In this document: positions 1-8,445 of the stretch, piece after piece
Position numbering within the stretch: the first letter of the stretch is position 1
How the letters are laid out: every line of letters starts with the position of its first letter
DNA from: JAKAXS01 sp965279065
GTDB lineage: Bacteria; Pseudomonadota; Alphaproteobacteria; Rhizobiales; Hyphomicrobiaceae
Direction: 5' to 3'
Length of the DNA stretch: 64,000 nucleotides
NCBI GenBank assembly: GCA_965279065.1
Contig: OZ257134.1
Span: forward strand, 3,782,001 to 3,846,000
Translations under genes and position numbers: made by a program
The notes under the pieces: generated by a model
Told to the model about the DNA's origin: nothing
Database searches by the model: none
The model's input: the letters and a program-made list of their open reading frames with translations, nothing else

Positions 1-492
1 GAACAGGTACGGTGCATCGGCATGGCTCAGCATCAGCGCCAGCTGCTCCGGCGTGGTCAGCAGAATATGCGGCGGCTTTTCCCGCTGCCGCGCCCGCCGC
101 GCCGCCGACGTATCGCCCGTCCGCGTCTCGGTCTTGATCGCCAGCCCCATCTCACCGATGGGCGCCTCGAGATTGCGCGCGATGTCCGTCGTCAGCGCCT
201 TCAAAGGCGAGATGTACAGTGTGTGCAGCCCGGCGCCCTGCCGCACCGACTTCGCCTCGGACAGCTTGACAAGGCTCGGCAGAAATCCCGCCAGAGTCTT
301 GCCCGCCCCCGTCGGCGCAATCAGCAGCGTCGAGCGTCCCGCCTGCGCCTTCGCCAGCAGCGCCAGCTGATGTTCCCGCGGCGCCCAGCCACGCGCATCG
401 AACCACTGGGAGAATCGCGGCGGCAATAACAGCCGCGCCGGCGTCGCCGTCCGGCTTTTGCTCTCCCCCTGAAGCTTCACGCGACGCGACAT
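1..492 (-). CDS. ligase-associated DEXH-box helicase (Lhr family), 5' part only
   Basis: The gene runs off the left edge, so only the first 164 codons are present. Reading the minus strand from the ATG at 492 gives an N-terminus with the segment PPRFSQWFDARGW, then a Walker A motif APTGAGKTLAGFLPSL near residue 57, the segment YISPLKAL and a TTPEQLALML segment. These are motifs I, Ia and Ib of superfamily 2 helicases, and the wording is typical of the Lhr-like helicases often encoded beside a DNA ligase and an exonuclease. The DEXH box lies beyond the edge. The family unwinds DNA in repair. The gene points out of the window, and no ligase or exonuclease gene lies upstream inside it, so the expected partners can only be on the far side. 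Confidence 0.8.
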   Translation of the reverse strand, partial: MSRRVKLQGESKSRTATPARLLLPPRFSQWFDARGWAPREHQLALLAKAQAGRSTLLIAPTGAGKTLAGFLPSLVKLSEAKSVRQGAGLHTLYISPLKALTTDIARNLEAPIGEMGLAIKTETRTGDTSAARRARQREKPPHILLTTPEQLALMLSHADAPYLF

Positions 493-848
493 TTACGATT
501 TCACCGATGCCCGGTTTCGAGGCGGTGATGCGCCATCGGCGCACCTGAAGTCCCTAAGCTAGCGCGGAACAAACGCTGTACAAAGCGCGCGGTTTCATCG
601 GCATAGTCGTGTCGACCTATGTCGCTGCCAAGCCCCGGCGCCATTGCTGATTTCGGCCGAAGGCCGCGAGCGCGGCCAATACCCTTCCGGTGCAAGCAGT
701 CAGGCGAACCGGCACGCCGAGCCGCACAGTCGATCAGGCCACACTTCAGCCGATGGCGAATGCTTTCACAGAGAAATAGACTTCCCACATATCAGGAAGC
801 GTTCTAGCAGGATTGTCGAGAAACACTGCGCGAGGAGCCGGTATCGTC
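493..848. other. gene-free interval
   Basis: These 356 bases separate the divergent starts of the helicase gene and the small membrane protein gene. The open frames here look like shadows with no recognisable protein. It presumably holds two divergent promoters, but I see no convincing consensus. Confidence 0.4.
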
Positions 849-1127
849 ATGGACAGCAAGACCATCTTCGGCGGCAACCCGCTCGGCGTCATCATCCGCC
901 TGCTCCTGTTGTCCATCGCCGTCGGCGTCGTCCTGAGCGTCCTCGGCATCACGCCCCAGAATTTCCTGGAGCGCCTGAACACCATCATCACCAACATTTA
1001 CAACCTCGGCTTCGACGCCTTCGAGTCGATCCTCGGCTATTTGTTGCTGGGCGCCATGGTCGTCATCCCAATCTGGCTCGTGATGCGCCTCGCCTCCGCC
1101 CGCAAAAGCGGCCGCCCGGAGGTTTAG
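849..1127 (+). CDS. small integral membrane protein, DUF6460-like
   Basis: A 92-aa protein. The ATG at 849 is preceded by GAGGAG at a usual distance, which is why I prefer it to the upstream frame opening at 813. Two hydrophobic stretches are visible: roughly residues 12-33 (VIIRLLLLSIAVGVVLSVLG) and 60-80 (ILGYLLLGAMVVIPIWLVMRL). A short basic tail follows. The pattern 'GGNPLGVIIRL ... LGAMVVIPIWLVMRL' matches my memory of a small rhizobial membrane family labelled DUF6460; its function is unknown. It ends eight bases from the convergent aroB gene. Confidence 0.65.
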   Translation: MDSKTIFGGNPLGVIIRLLLLSIAVGVVLSVLGITPQNFLERLNTIITNIYNLGFDAFESILGYLLLGAMVVIPIWLVMRLASARKSGRPEV

Positions 1128-1134
1128 ACCGGCC

Positions 1135-2277
1135 CTACCCGATCTCCCTTGCCAGGAAGTCCCGCACCTTCTCCGGGTTGACGTCTTGCGTCACGAACGC
1201 CTGGCCGATCCCGCGCACGAGAATGAAGGTGGCCTTGCCCTGGCGCACCTTCTTATCTTGGCCCATCAGGCGAATGAGCTCGTCCGCGTCGGCCTTGCCA
1301 CCGGGAATGTCGCCGATGCGCGTCGGCAGGCCCACCGCCCGCAGATGTGCCTCAGCACGCTCAGCCGTCCCCGCCGGACACAACCCCAGCTCTTCTGAAA
1401 ACCGCAGCGCCAGCGCCATCCCGATGGCCACGCCCTCGCCGTGCAGCAGCCGGCTCGAATATCCGGTCCAGGCTTCCAGCGCGTGCCCGAACGTGTGTCC
1501 CAAGTTCAGCAGCGCGCGATCGCCCGTCTCGTGTTCGTCTCGCGCGACGATCGCGGCCTTGGCCTGGACGCTCGTCTCGACCGCATGCTCCAACGCCGAG
1601 CGCTCCAGCGCGAACACGCCCTGCCAGGTCGTCTCCAGCCACGCAAAAAAATCAGCGTCTCCCAGCAGTCCGTACTTCGCGACCTCGGCATAACCCGCCC
1701 GCATCTCGCGCGCCGATAGCGTCGCCAGCACACCCGTATCCGCCAGCACCAGACTCGGCTGGTGGAACACGCCGATGAGGTTCTTGCCCTGCTGCGTGTT
1801 GATCCCGGTCTTGCCGCCAACCGAACTGTCGACCTGCGCCAGCAGCGTCGTGGGAATCTGCACGAAGCGCACCCCACGCCGCAGGATGCCCGCCGCGAAG
1901 CCGGCGAGGTCGCCGATCACGCCGCCGCCGAACGCCACGACAAGATCGCCCCGCTCCAGCCCCAGTTCCAGCAACCGTTCACACAGAGGCCCAAGCTCGC
2001 GAAAACTCTTCGTCGCCTCACCCGCCGGCAACACGATCGAACCGGCGAGTTTCACCGCCGGCTGCAGTCCGCGCTCCAGGGCGGCAAGGTGATGCCCCGC
2101 CACCGTCGCATCGGTCACGATCCCGCACTTTGCCCCAGGCAACCGCGCCGCGATCAAGGCGCCAGCCTGCGCCATGAGATCCGGACCGATCAGCACCTCG
2201 TAACTACGATCGCCCAGTGCCACCGGAACGCGGCGCGGCGCCAGTGCCGGATCGAGAGAATGTGCTGCGTCAGCCAT
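1135..2277 (-). CDS. aroB: 3-dehydroquinate synthase
   Basis: A 380-aa enzyme of the usual length that converts DAHP to 3-dehydroquinate, the second step of the shikimate pathway, using NAD and a divalent metal. The sequence shows the NAD-binding segment AFGGGVIGDLAGFAAG at about residues 115-130, the active-site segment QVDSSVGGKTGIN around 148-160, the metal-binding NLGHTFGHALEAW near 258-270 and the HGEGVAIGM segment at 279-287. It follows aroK by 48 bases on the same strand, so the two are very likely one transcript, as in many Proteobacteria. Confidence 0.97.
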   Translation of the reverse strand: MADAAHSLDPALAPRRVPVALGDRSYEVLIGPDLMAQAGALIAARLPGAKCGIVTDATVAGHHLAALERGLQPAVKLAGSIVLPAGEATKSFRELGPLCERLLELGLERGDLVVAFGGGVIGDLAGFAAGILRRGVRFVQIPTTLLAQVDSSVGGKTGINTQQGKNLIGVFHQPSLVLADTGVLATLSAREMRAGYAEVAKYGLLGDADFFAWLETTWQGVFALERSALEHAVETSVQAKAAIVARDEHETGDRALLNLGHTFGHALEAWTGYSSRLLHGEGVAIGMALALRFSEELGLCPAGTAERAEAHLRAVGLPTRIGDIPGGKADADELIRLMGQDKKVRQGKATFILVRGIGQAFVTQDVNPEKVRDFLAREIG

Positions 2278-2325
2278 GAGAGAAATGCGTCACAGGTTGC
2301 GGTGAAGAGATGTGGCCCCGTCCTA

Positions 2326-2919
2326 TCAGACGGCCCGCGCCGGCGCCAGCGCGCCACTGGACTTCAATGCCTCGATTACGTCGGTAACGATAACCTCGTG
2401 CGCCACGTCGCGACTTTCCACCACGATGTCGGCCTCCGCATAGATGGGATAGCGCGCGTCCATCAGTCCGCGCATCACCGCCTCCGGATCGCCCGCCTTC
2501 AGCAGCGGCCGCGTATCGCGCTTGGCAACTCGCCGCATCAGGACCGGCAATTCAGCCTTGAGCCAGATCGAAATACCGTGCGCCTTGATGTTCGCCCGCG
2601 TCTCGGGGTTGATGAACGCCCCACCGCCCGTCGCCAGCACCTGCGGTCCCTCACCCAACAGCCGCGCGATGACCCGACGCTCACCGTTGCGGAACTCCCC
2701 CTCGCCCCAGTCGGCGAAGATATCGTTGATGCTCTTGCCCGCGACCCGCTCGATCTCGTCGTCCGTATCGACGAACGGCACGCCGAGCCGCACCGCCAGC
2801 CGGCGGCCGACGGACGACTTCCCGCACCCCATCAGCCCCACCATGACAAGCGAGCGCACGCCGAGGCCGGCGCGCAGGCCGTCCATCGTTTCCGCCTCGT
2901 CTCGGGACTGTTGCTTCAT
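2326..2919 (-). CDS. aroK: shikimate kinase
   Basis: A 197-aa P-loop kinase that phosphorylates shikimate with ATP. The Walker A motif GLMGCGKSS lies at residues 28-36, the shikimate-contacting DTDDEIE segment near 51-57, the conserved GEGEFR at about 72-77 and ATGGGAF near 96-102. The lid arginine segment KRDTRPLL is also present. The first 20 residues are extra compared with short AroK proteins; a downstream ATG (MDGLRAG) is a possible alternative start. It leads the aroK-aroB pair. Confidence 0.95.
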   Translation of the reverse strand: MKQQSRDEAETMDGLRAGLGVRSLVMVGLMGCGKSSVGRRLAVRLGVPFVDTDDEIERVAGKSINDIFADWGEGEFRNGERRVIARLLGEGPQVLATGGGAFINPETRANIKAHGISIWLKAELPVLMRRVAKRDTRPLLKAGDPEAVMRGLMDARYPIYAEADIVVESRDVAHEVIVTDVIEALKSSGALAPARAV

Positions 2920-3048
2920 GGAACCGGGTCCATAACGAATCGTGCAAGAATATCAATCGAAGTGGCGGCTGGCCCGGCGTTTGGACCCGAACCGTCATAA
3001 TGGCGCCTCTTTACGACGAGAGATAGCAGCAGCAGCCGGTCAAGTTAA

Positions 3049-3192
3049 ATGCCCACCCTATTTAGGTTTCTTACCATAGTCGGCGTGCTGGCGGCGATGC
3101 TGTACGGCGGTTCCTACTTCCTGGCCACGCAGTTCGAGCCGGCACCCCAGGAGACGTCGAAAGTCGTGCCGGGAGTCAAAATTCGCCGTTGA
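3049..3192 (+). CDS. 47-aa single-pass membrane protein upstream of xerD
   Basis: An ATG at 3049 opens a 47-codon frame beginning MPTLFRFLTIVGVLAAMLY. One hydrophobic span covers residues 5-26 and is followed by a soluble tail with FEPAPQETSKVVPG and a basic end. I recall proteins of this length and pattern (MPT..RF, transmembrane helix, FEP.P.E) just upstream of xerD in Rhizobiales, sometimes mislabelled 'histidine kinase'. The function is unknown. The stop at 3190-3192 lies eight bases before the next ATG at 3200, so it is probably the first gene of an operon with the 786-aa protein and xerD. Confidence 0.7.
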   Translation: MPTLFRFLTIVGVLAAMLYGGSYFLATQFEPAPQETSKVVPGVKIRR

Positions 3193-3199
3193 GCGCGCC

Positions 3200-5560
3200 A
3201 TGACCTATCGACGGCCCGTTTCGCTCTCCCTTTTCACCGTCATCTTTGCGGCGACGCTGTCCATGGCAGAGCCGGCGGCCGCACAGGACTTTTTCGACTG
3301 GCTGGAAGGCCCCCCCCCCAAGAAGAAGCAGGAAGAGACCTTCAAGGGCGAGGTCCCCGAAGCCGTCCAGCGCGACGCCCTACCGGAGCTGACCCCACCG
3401 CCCGAAGCAACCGCTCCCGCTCCGCGGCCGCAGCAAACCCGGGCTCCCCGCGACTATGACTCAGAACCCGGTGCCTCTAGACCCGGCACATCTGGCGAAC
3501 CCGTTCCGCGCGGCCCCAACGGCGAAGTCTACGACGACGGCAATCCGGCCGTGAAGGACACCGCCGCGCCGGGCAGCGGCCAAGACAGCGACCAGTTCGA
3601 TCCCCTCGAATCCCGCCGTCGCCGCTATCAAGGCGCCACGCCAGCCGCAGCCGTGCCTTCGCCATCCCCCGCCAGATCCGGCTGGCAGAACCCGGACGAT
3701 GTCCCGCCTCGCAAGAACACGGAACGCTATGCGCCCGGCTCGTTCGAGGACGAGCAGCAGGCCATGCCCTCCGAGGCGGACGACGCGGACCGCCGCTATG
3801 ACGGCGGCCCGATCAATCGCCGACAAACCATGACGCCACCACCCCGCGACGAAAACCAGCAGCCGTATCAGCAGCGCCCGCAATACGACGACCCGGCCGC
3901 ACGCAGCGATCAGCGGCAGCCCGCATATCAGCCTGGCCGCGACCAGCGCCAAGGCTTCAACGAACCACCCCGCTACGCTCCGCAGGGCAACGCACCGGCC
4001 CGTGTCCAGCGCGATAACCTGGACGGCCCGCGCACCGCAACGGGCGCGCCTTCCGATCCATGGGGCGGCATGCCCGTGGCCGAACTCGAAGAGAACCTCT
4101 CCAAGATCGACCTGCCGCCGCGCTCGCCCGCCATCCACGATCTGTGGCTCCGCCTCATCACGGCCCGTGCCGGCAATCCCGATCCCAAGCTCGCCGCCAT
4201 CCGCGCCGACGCCCTCAACCGCACCGGCATGATCCGCGAGGCCTCCGAAGCGCTCGCCGGCGCCGGCGACGTCTCCGCCGATCCCGTCATCGCCACGCTT
4301 GCTGCCCGCACCGCCATCGGCGCCGGGCACAGCGAGCAGGGCTGCGAAACCGCCCGCAGCCTCACCAGCGCGGTGGCCGCCAAGATGCCTCCGCACATGA
4401 AGGGCGAAGTCATCCTCATCGCTGGCTTCTGCGCCGCCGTCTCCGACAACAAGCCCGCCGCCGGCATCGCCGGCGATCTCGCCATCGAGAACGGCCTGCA
4501 GGACCACGCCGGCCCCGCCGCCCTGAAGGCCATCGCCGCCGGCCACAAGCCGACGGTTGAGCGCGGCAAGAAGGTCTCGCTCCTCGACTATCGCATCCTA
4601 CAGCTCGGCGGCCCGGTCGACCTGTCCTACGCCATTCCCACGGCATCGCCCGCTTTGCTCGCCGTGCTGGCCCGCGACGAACGCGCCGAACCCGGCACCC
4701 GCCTGGCCGCCGCCGAAGCCGCCGCCGGCCTCAACGCCATCGCCATCGACGAACTCGCTGCCGCCTATCGCGCCAACGCCGATCCGCGCCACCAGGTGGA
4801 ACTGAGCGACGCGGTCGCCGACGCCGGCCAGCCCTCGCGCCGCGCAGCGCTATTCGTCGCCGCCGAGACCGAACGCACGCCGCTGAAGAAATCCCGCGTC
4901 ATCCGCGCCTTCCTCGACGAGGCACGCCGCGCCGGCTTCTACTGGCCCGCCTTGCAGTTGATGGCGCGGCCCGCCAACGACCTGCAGCCCATTCCGGAAA
5001 TCGGCTGGTTCGCCGAAACCGCAGTCGAAGCCAGTCTCGCCGGCGGCAATTTCGACGGCGTGCACCGCTGGGCCGAATTCGCCGCCTCGATGGACCGCGA
5101 GGGACGCGCCGATCTGCGCCACTGGCTGGCGCTGTCCGACATCGCTGAGCCCAACGCCCGCGACCGCACGCAACATCTCGTCGTCATCGAGGATCTGGCG
5201 CAGCGCGGCCGCTTCGATTCAGCCCTCCTGCATCGCCTCGCTACCGCGCTCGACGCCCTCGACACCAACGTCCCCATGCCGTTGTGGGAAGCCGCCAGCC
5301 GCACCGAACAACCCTCCAGCGGCCACCTGCCCGATACCGGCGTCCTCTCGCAGCTGCAGGACGCCGCCAAGGCCCGCGACTACGCCCGCACCGTGCTGCT
5401 GACCATGCGTACCATCGGGCCCAACGGCGCGGAGGGCGCTCATATGATCGCGCTCGGCGACTCGATCCGCGCCTTGAAGCGCGCCGGCCTCGAGCCCGAG
5501 GCCCGCCGCCTCGCCCTCGAAGCTCTCTTCCCCGCCTGGCCCCGCGCCACCAATTCGTGA
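3200..5560 (+). CDS. large exported proline-rich protein of unknown function
   Basis: A 786-aa protein with a clear N-terminal signal peptide (hydrophobic core LSLFTVIFAATLSMA, probable cleavage after AAAQ near residue 29). Residues about 30-280 are low complexity, rich in Pro, Gln, Asp and Arg, and likely disordered. From about 290 to the end the sequence becomes Ala/Leu-rich and looks like a long series of helical repeats. No catalytic motif was recognised. Its stop TGA overlaps the xerD start by one base (TGATG), so translation is probably coupled. I recall a protein in this position in other Hyphomicrobiales, always without assigned function; a periplasmic or envelope role is inferred from the signal peptide only. 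Confidence 0.85.
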   Translation: MTYRRPVSLSLFTVIFAATLSMAEPAAAQDFFDWLEGPPPKKKQEETFKGEVPEAVQRDALPELTPPPEATAPAPRPQQTRAPRDYDSEPGASRPGTSGEPVPRGPNGEVYDDGNPAVKDTAAPGSGQDSDQFDPLESRRRRYQGATPAAAVPSPSPARSGWQNPDDVPPRKNTERYAPGSFEDEQQAMPSEADDADRRYDGGPINRRQTMTPPPRDENQQPYQQRPQYDDPAARSDQRQPAYQPGRDQRQGFNEPPRYAPQGNAPARVQRDNLDGPRTATGAPSDPWGGMPVAELEENLSKIDLPPRSPAIHDLWLRLITARAGNPDPKLAAIRADALNRTGMIREASEALAGAGDVSADPVIATLAARTAIGAGHSEQGCETARSLTSAVAAKMPPHMKGEVILIAGFCAAVSDNKPAAGIAGDLAIENGLQDHAGPAALKAIAAGHKPTVERGKKVSLLDYRILQLGGPVDLSYAIPTASPALLAVLARDERAEPGTRLAAAEAAAGLNAIAIDELAAAYRANADPRHQVELSDAVADAGQPSRRAALFVAAETERTPLKKSRVIRAFLDEARRAGFYWPALQLMARPANDLQPIPEIGWFAETAVEASLAGGNFDGVHRWAEFAASMDREGRADLRHWLALSDIAEPNARDRTQHLVVIEDLAQRGRFDSALLHRLATALDALDTNVPMPLWEAASRTEQPSSGHLPDTGVLSQLQDAAKARDYARTVLLTMRTIGPNGAEGAHMIALGDSIRALKRAGLEPEARRLALEALFPAWPRATNS

Positions 5561-6495
5561 TGCCCGCCTCCCCCATCACCGCCTTCCTCGAAATGCTCGC
5601 CGCCGAGCGCGGAGCCGCGGCCAACACGCTGGCCGCCTATCGCCGCGACCTCGACGCCTTCGCCGCATCGCTCGAATCCTTCGGCCGCGATCTCCTGACC
5701 GCCACGCGCGACGACATCACCGCCCACCTTCATGCAATTTCCGCCGACGGCCTGGCCCCGGCCTCACGCGCCCGCCGCCTGTCCGCCATCCGCCAGCTCT
5801 ACAAGTTCCTCGAAGCCGACAGCGTCATCGCCGAGGATCCCAGCCTCGGCATCGCCGCCCCGCGCAAGGATCGCGCGCTACCCAAGACGCTCTCCGTCGC
5901 CGAAGTCGACCAGCTGCTCGAAGCCGCCCGCCGCGCGACCGAGAACGTCAAGGGCCGCGACCTCGTGCGCGCCCTGCGCTTCCACTGCCTGATCGAGGTG
6001 CTGTACGCCACCGGCCTGCGCGTCTCCGAACTCGTCTCGCTGCCGCGCACCGTATTGACCGGCGACGATCGCGTGCTGACGATCAAGGGCAAAGGCGGCC
6101 GCGAACGCATCGTGCCGCTCGGCAACCCCGCCCGCGTCGCCATCACGCGCTACCTCAGCCTCGGCCAGAACCCGGCGGACGGCGTCGCCCCGATGCTGCA
6201 CACCAAATGGCTATTCCCCTCAAAAAGCGTCGAAGGCCACCTGACCCGCCAGCGCTTCGGCCAGGACCTGAAGGAGATCGCCGTCATCGCCGGCCTCGAT
6301 CCCGCGCGCGTCAGCCCGCACGTGCTGCGCCACGCCTTCGCCAGCCATCTGCTCGACCGCGGCGCCGACCTGCGCGCCGTGCAGCAGCTGCTCGGCCACG
6401 CCGACATCTCCACGACGCAGATCTACACCCACGTGCTGGAGGAACGCCTGAAGCAGGTCGTGCTGCAGCACCACCCCCTGGGCAAACGGAGCTAG
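5560..6495 (+). CDS. xerD: site-specific tyrosine recombinase XerD
   Basis: A 311-aa recombinase that, with XerC, resolves chromosome dimers at dif. The full catalytic set is visible: R154 (ATGLRVSEL), K178 (GKGGRERIV), H254 and R257 (HVLRHAFASHLL), H280 (LLGHADISTTQ) and the nucleophile Y289 (QIYTHV). The N-terminal SAM-like core-binding domain spans about residues 1-90. The start at 5560 overlaps the previous stop by one base. XerD is favoured over XerC from the overall sequence and from its place near accA. The large upstream open frame that contains it is only a read-through. Confidence 0.93.
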   Translation: MPASPITAFLEMLAAERGAAANTLAAYRRDLDAFAASLESFGRDLLTATRDDITAHLHAISADGLAPASRARRLSAIRQLYKFLEADSVIAEDPSLGIAAPRKDRALPKTLSVAEVDQLLEAARRATENVKGRDLVRALRFHCLIEVLYATGLRVSELVSLPRTVLTGDDRVLTIKGKGGRERIVPLGNPARVAITRYLSLGQNPADGVAPMLHTKWLFPSKSVEGHLTRQRFGQDLKEIAVIAGLDPARVSPHVLRHAFASHLLDRGADLRAVQQLLGHADISTTQIYTHVLEERLKQVVLQHHPLGKRS

Positions 6496-6513
6496 CGAAC
6501 AGCGGTTCGCCGT

Positions 6514-6544
6514 GTCCCTTCTCCCCGCGCGCGGGAGAAGGTTG
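6514..6544. repeat. short extragenic palindrome
   Basis: CTTCTCCC at 6518-6525 pairs with GGGAGAAG at 6533-6540 around a CG-rich loop. The sequence 'ccttctccccgcgcgcggg' followed by 'agaaggttgggatg' resembles the dispersed extragenic palindromes common in alphaproteobacterial genomes. It lies shortly after xerD and could also act as a transcript end, but no T-run follows. Confidence 0.45.
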
Positions 6545-6603
6545 GGATGCCTACGAAGCACCCAATGGCGCAGAGACAACGCGATCCAACAAAAGCAAGT
6601 GTC

Positions 6604-6626
6604 ACCCTCGGGCTTGTCCCGAGGGT
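6604..6626. repeat. short extragenic palindrome
   Basis: ACCCTCGGG (6604-6612) and CCCGAGGGT (6618-6626) form a perfect nine-base inverted repeat around CTTGT. It is a second palindrome of the dispersed type, 64 bases after the first. Confidence 0.5.
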
Positions 6627-6757
6627 CCCGCGTGCAGCAAGCGCGGCACCCACAGGATGCATGAGCCATTGCAATTCCGGCTGCACCGTCCGAGATCTCA
6701 TCGGGCCGCGCTCACGACGGCGACAACCCGCCATCCAAAATATGAAGGATCACCGCC

Positions 6758-7144
<387 letters not shown>

Positions 7145-7152
7145 GGGGCGGC

Positions 7153-7401
7153 GTGAGTTACCAGAGCCTCGAACAAGAGAAACAGAAGGCCAGCGAAATC
7201 AAAAAGGGCGTCGCTCAAATAGAGGTGACGCCCGAAATGTTGGAAGCTGGTGAGACGGCGCTAGAGCAACGCCTTAACGTTTCGCCCCTGCGTTTCCTTG
7301 AGGAGCAGGTTTATACTGCCATGGAGCTTGCGAGGCTGCGTCCAGCCCCTCGCCCATTGCCGCTTCGGCGGGTGATCCTGGTTCGATCATGTTGCGCATG
7401 A
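7153..7401 (+). CDS. small conserved-looking protein, GTG start
   Basis: A GTG at 7153, preceded by AGGGGGCGGC, opens an 82-aa frame. The segment VTPEMLEAGETALEQRL followed by EEQVYTAMELARL resembles a recurring motif (PEM-EAG ... VY-AM--AR) that I recall from small hypothetical proteins of alphaproteobacteria and their phages. Function is unknown. The last 43 codons overlap the opposite-strand HEPN gene, and the C-terminal tail (PAPRPLPLRR ...) looks less protein-like, so the real gene may be damaged at its 3' end. Confidence 0.5.
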   Translation: MSYQSLEQEKQKASEIKKGVAQIEVTPEMLEAGETALEQRLNVSPLRFLEEQVYTAMELARLRPAPRPLPLRRVILVRSCCA

Positions 7402-7834
7402 AGTTCATCTTGATCACTTCCAGATCATTTGATGCCTGTATCAGCAAATCTGGCGTGACGCGGTACTCACGGACCTTCGACGGCACATGCGCCCAAAGCC
7501 GGTTACTCACCCATCTTTCGCCGTCTTGAATTCTCGTCCCGTAATGGACGAGGTCGTTTCTCAGTCGGTTGATTAGGGAGAGTTGGTCGAATGCTCGCTT
7601 TAACAGCGTACTCTCGCTAAGCCCGCGTGCGCTGCGGATGCGGCCTATCAAATCTCTGGCGCGATCGTTCTTAGCGTCGCTGAAGATCGCTTGCGCTGTT
7701 TCAAACGGGATGGCGGCCTCTTTCAACAGTTGCGAGTAGAGTAGCGTCTCGACCTGTGCGAAATTGTCGATAAACAAGCCAAGCGTTGTAAAGTGAGCGA
7801 TCGAGTCCTGAATGCGTTTTGGATCGTGAGACAT
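7274..7834 (-). CDS. HEPN-motif protein of unknown function
   Basis: A 186-aa mainly helical protein. I start it at the ATG at 7834 (MSHDPKRIQD); the frame stays open further upstream but that part reads as noise. Residues 92-97 are R-N-D-L-V-H, which fits the Rx4-6H signature of HEPN domains with a polar residue after the arginine. HEPN proteins are often RNases in toxin-antitoxin, abortive infection or CRISPR systems, but many are non-enzymatic. No nucleotidyltransferase partner of the usual MNT type is next to it. The neighbouring genes are tiny and unknown, so any defence role is only a guess. Confidence 0.6.
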   Translation of the reverse strand: MSHDPKRIQDSIAHFTTLGLFIDNFAQVETLLYSQLLKEAAIPFETAQAIFSDAKNDRARDLIGRIRSARGLSESTLLKRAFDQLSLINRLRNDLVHYGTRIQDGERWVSNRLWAHVPSKVREYRVTPDLLIQASNDLEVIKMNFMRNMIEPGSPAEAAMGEGLDAASQAPWQYKPAPQGNAGAKR

Positions 7835-7856
7835 ATGACAACATCCAAATCTGACG

Positions 7857-7967
7857 ATGAACAGCCTCCGAGCCGAGCGCCGCGACGCCACGTTGCGCAA
7901 CATGCTCAACACGCCGCCGAAGCCGCATAGGGATGCCGGCAAAAAGCCAGCACCCAAATCGAAGTGA
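7857..7967 (+). CDS. possible 36-aa protein
   Basis: An ATG at 7857 opens 36 codons reading MNSLRAERRDATLRNMLN then TPPKPHRDAGKKPAPKSK. The segment 'LRNMLNTPPKPH' resembles small basic proteins I recall from rhizobial genomes. A second overlapping frame from ATG 7835 (MTTSKSDDEQPPSRA ...) looks like it could be the natural N-terminus joined by a frameshift. The stop at 7965-7967 directly abuts the stop of the opposite gene at 7968. Confidence 0.4.
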   Translation: MNSLRAERRDATLRNMLNTPPKPHRDAGKKPAPKSK

Positions 7968-8285
7968 TTAGTTCACTAGACCAAGGGCCGTGCGCTCTGC
8001 GACAACGCGGCTGTGCTCCAATAGAGCTAGGCTCGCTACGTCGTTCTCTTCGAGCAGGGCAAGGGCTGCCTTCAGGATGGTTTTGGTCTGATCCCGCGCT
8101 TCGCTTTCAAGCGCAGCAATTGTTGTTTCGGGGAGTTTCCTCAGCAAGAGAGAAGTCTCAACTGCGAGCGTGTAATCCGTATCGATGTCCTTGAACTGCA
8201 CCGTGAGGTTGGCCCAAGTTAGGTCTGGGCTGGCTGTCTTGCCGCCGATACCAGAGAGATCAATTCCTTCGAACTGAAGCTTCAT
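7968..8285 (-). CDS. hypothetical protein, 105 aa
   Basis: The ATG at 8285 is preceded by AGGGGATATGAACAC, a good ribosome binding site, so I use it rather than the 189-aa extension, whose extra part is Arg/Cys-rich noise. The protein starts MKLQFEGIDLSGIGGKT. A beta-rich first half (LTVQFKDIDTDYTLAVETSL) is followed by helices rich in Ala, Glu and Leu. No known domain was recognised. It lies in the same direction as, and 134 bases before, the HEPN gene, and could be co-transcribed with it. Confidence 0.55.
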   Translation of the reverse strand: MKLQFEGIDLSGIGGKTASPDLTWANLTVQFKDIDTDYTLAVETSLLLRKLPETTIAALESEARDQTKTILKAALALLEENDVASLALLEHSRVVAERTALGLVN

Positions 8286-8377
8286 GTGTTCATATCCCCT
8301 GTTGAAAATAAACAGAGGCCGCGCCCAAAACGCACTTGAACGGGGACGCGAACAGACGCAAAAAAATATGGAAGGTT

Positions 8378-8445
8378 TTGCTGGGCGCAGCCCCAGCAAG
8401 CCATTAATGGCCAGCAGTGATTGCGTCACTGCTGGCCATTTGTTT
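8378..8445 (+). terminator. two tandem hairpins ending in a T-rich run
   Basis: The first hairpin pairs TTGCTGGG (8378-8385) with CCCAGCAA (8392-8399). The second is a perfect 14-base stem at 8407-8420 and 8426-8439 around TTGCG, followed by TTGTTT. The shape is that of an intrinsic terminator for plus-strand transcription, but no convincing plus-strand gene precedes it. Confidence 0.55.

Noticed and set aside
1762..3000. A 412-codon plus-strand frame across aroB and aroK
   Set aside because: It is a mirror frame of both genes, with the composition of antisense GC-rich DNA.
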